From assembly GCA_913051905.1 (NCBI GenBank), contig CAJXBY010000118.1, positions 1 through 8,039 of the forward strand: a stretch of 8,039 nucleotides of DNA, written 5' to 3'. Positions 6,381 to 8,039 of the stretch are shown one piece after another (the first letter of the stretch is position 1; the number at the start of each line of letters is the position of its first letter). A program made the translations under genes and the position numbers. The notes below the pieces were generated by a model. That model was not told the DNA's origin, searched no databases, and saw only the letters and a program-made list of their open reading frames with translations. This DNA comes from an uncultured Gammaproteobacteria bacterium (GTDB lineage: Bacteria; Pseudomonadota; Gammaproteobacteria; Arenicellales; UBA868).

Positions 6381-8039
6381 CTACCCGATCAGTTCGGGTA
6401 AGGTCGCAAGAACCTGTTCGACATTGGCAACTACATTTTCGACCGTAAATCCGAAGTGCGCAAAAACAACCTCAGCCGGCGCCGATTCACCAAAGGAATC
6501 GATCCCGACCACTCTTCCACGCGCACCGACATAGTGCAGCCAGGGTGCCGAGACTCCCGCCTCAACCGCCACCCGGGCTGAGACTGCAGAAGGAAGAACG
6601 GATTCCCGGTAGGCTTCGTCCTGAGCGTCGAACACATCCGTTGACGGCATTGACACGACCCGTACCGGCCGACCCTTAGCACTCAGACGTTCAGCGGCGT
6701 TCATGGCGAGCGCTACTTCAGAGCCAGTGGCAATGATAATCGCGTCCGCAGTGCCTTCACAATCCCGTAAGACATAACCGCCGCGGCTGATGTTTGCGAC
6801 CGATTCAACGGACCTGTCCTGAAAGGGCAACGTCTGCCGGGAGAAGAGTAAGCAGGTCGGCCCCTGACGGTGCTCGAGCGCCATGCGCCATGCGACGGCC
6901 GTTTCTACCGTGTCACAGGGGCGCCACAGTGACATGTTGGGAATCAGCCGCAGTGTTGCGGCTTGCTCGACAGCCTGATGGGTGGGTCCATCTTCTCCTA
7001 ATCCAATCGAATCGTGCGTGTAGACGAAGATTGAGCGAATTTTCATCAAAGCCGCCATGCGCAGCGCGTTGCGGGCGTATTCAGAGAACACCAGGAAAGT
7101 CGCGTTGTAAGGTATCAAACCACCATGCAGTGCGATTCCGTTACAAAGAGCAGACATGCCAAACTCGCGTACCCCGAAATAGATGTAGTTCCCGGACCCA
7201 TCTTCGGCAGTCACAGGCACAGAACCGGACCAATGCGTCAGATTGGAACCTGCCAAATCTGCCGAACCGCCGATCAACTCAGGCAGCATGGGAGCGAAGC
7301 TTTCCAGGGTCTGCTGGGAGGCCTGACGCGTCGCGACGCTTTCACCGACAGCTGCGACGGATGCAACAAACTGATCGGCTTTTTCCGCCCAGCCAGTTGG
7401 CAGTTCACGGGTCATTCGACGCTGGAAGTCACCGGCAAGGTCGGGATGGGACTTGCTGTAGCTGTCGAACATCGAACACCATTCATCCTCGACAGCTCTT
7501 CCTGAATCGACCGCGTTCCAGGCCGCATAGATGTCTTCAGGAATATCAAATGGCGGGTGTGGCCAATCAATGTTCTCACGGACCAGCGACACTTCGTCGT
7601 CACCGAGCGGCGCCCCGTGGGCGGAGGCTTGTCCGCTTTTGTTTGGTGATCCCCAGCCGATCACGGTACGACAGCAGATCAGACTGGGCCGGCTCGACTC
7701 CGTCCGTGCAGCATCTATAGCCTTTGCAACAGCCTGGGGATCGTGACCATCGACGTCCTCGACTACCTGCCAACCGTAAGCCCTGAAACGCGCAGGGGTG
7801 TCATCGGTAAACCAGCCCTTGACCTCGCCATCAATCGATATCCCGTTGTCATCCCAGAAAACAATCAGCTTGCCCAGACCCAGAGTTCCCGCCAGTGATG
7901 ACGCCTCGTGTGAGATACCTTCCATCAGACAGCCGTCTCCCATGAACACATAGGTAAAATGATTCACCACCTCGAATCCGGGCTGATTGAATTGCGCTGC
8001 CAGCACCTTCTCGCTGAGCGCCATACCCACTCCGTTGGC
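6381..8039 (-). CDS. tkt: Transketolase (N-terminus outside window)
   Basis: This thiamine-diphosphate enzyme moves two-carbon units between ketose and aldose phosphates, linking pentose phosphates with fructose-6-phosphate and glyceraldehyde-3-phosphate. The frame is open to the right edge and gives 552 residues, aligning by eye with E. coli TktA from about residue 121, so roughly 120 N-terminal residues are missing. The ATG at 8028-8030 is internal, not the start. Counting from the first visible codon, GDG (34-36) with N65 (FWDDN) form the ThDP/metal motif. The catalytic glutamate is E292 in GVREFGM, and H354 (DGPTHQ) matches E. coli H473. SPNKSG and HGAPLG (131-146) and the C-terminal domain ([20 protein letters not shown]) are also typical. 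The gene ends at TAG 6381-6383, 87 nt before gap. It is the first visible gene of the run; its promoter lies outside the window. No frameshift or missing key residue was seen. Confidence 0.97.
   Translation of the reverse strand, partial: ANGVGMALSEKVLAAQFNQPGFEVVNHFTYVFMGDGCLMEGISHEASSLAGTLGLGKLIVFWDDNGISIDGEVKGWFTDDTPARFRAYGWQVVEDVDGHDPQAVAKAIDAARTESSRPSLICCRTVIGWGSPNKSGQASAHGAPLGDDEVSLVRENIDWPHPPFDIPEDIYAAWNAVDSGRAVEDEWCSMFDSYSKSHPDLAGDFQRRMTRELPTGWAEKADQFVASVAAVGESVATRQASQQTLESFAPMLPELIGGSADLAGSNLTHWSGSVPVTAEDGSGNYIYFGVREFGMSALCNGIALHGGLIPYNATFLVFSEYARNALRMAALMKIRSIFVYTHDSIGLGEDGPTHQAVEQAATLRLIPNMSLWRPCDTVETAVAWRMALEHRQGPTCLLFSRQTLPFQDRSVESVANISRGGYVLRDCEGTADAIIIATGSEVALAMNAAERLSAKGRPVRVVSMPSTDVFDAQDEAYRESVLPSAVSARVAVEAGVSAPWLHYVGARGRVVGIDSFGESAPAEVVFAHFGFTVENVVANVEQVLATLPELIG

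Noticed and set aside
6794..7720. Long plus-strand open frame (308 codons) opposite tkt
   Set aside because: It lies wholly inside the transketolase gene on the other strand. Its product is rich in Arg and Cys without any recognisable domain, as expected for a shadow of a codon-biased gene.

Overview
The window is a piece of a bacterial chromosome in which every credible gene lies on the minus strand, so it reads from the right end to the left. It holds five central-carbon-metabolism genes in the order tkt (5' end cut by the window), gap, pgk, pyk, fba. These are followed by an AAA+ ATPase of the MoxR family and the first 134 codons of a CoxE-like von Willebrand factor A (VWA) protein, which runs off the left edge. 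No tRNA, rRNA, insertion sequence, CRISPR array or phage gene was seen.

Organism: the proteins look proteobacterial, most likely gammaproteobacterial. The transketolase and the pyruvate kinase (PykA type) resemble recalled E. coli sequences along their whole length. The GAPDH has the DVYH and DLRRARSAT pattern known from gamma- and betaproteobacteria. The DNA looks moderately GC-rich. This assignment rests on remembered family sequences, not on a search.

Layout, in transcription order: transketolase (8039-6381, partial), 87 nt gap, GAPDH (6293-5280), 85 nt, phosphoglycerate kinase (5194-4016), 54 nt, pyruvate kinase (3961-2510), 91 nt, class I fructose-bisphosphate aldolase (2418-1396), 72 nt, MoxR ATPase (1323-478), 74 nt, VWA protein (403 to the left edge). 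No gap exceeds 91 nt and none holds a convincing intrinsic terminator, so one transcript or a few overlapping ones is plausible. Two perfect 12-bp palindromes sit in the gaps, one just before the pyk start and one between pyk and fba.

How the genes fit together: aldolase, GAPDH and PGK catalyse the reversible triose section shared by glycolysis, gluconeogenesis and the Calvin cycle. Transketolase links it to the pentose phosphates, and pyruvate kinase makes the glycolytic exit irreversible. The set could serve sugar catabolism, or gluconeogenesis plus pentose supply. No RuBisCO or phosphoribulokinase is visible, so autotrophy cannot be claimed. The MoxR/VWA pair belongs to a broad class of chaperone-like modules that activate or assemble metalloenzymes and other complexes; its client is unknown here. 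I found no clearly novel system. The points most worth a second look are the orphan MoxR/VWA pair, the palindromes, and the residues predicting a potassium-independent pyruvate kinase.
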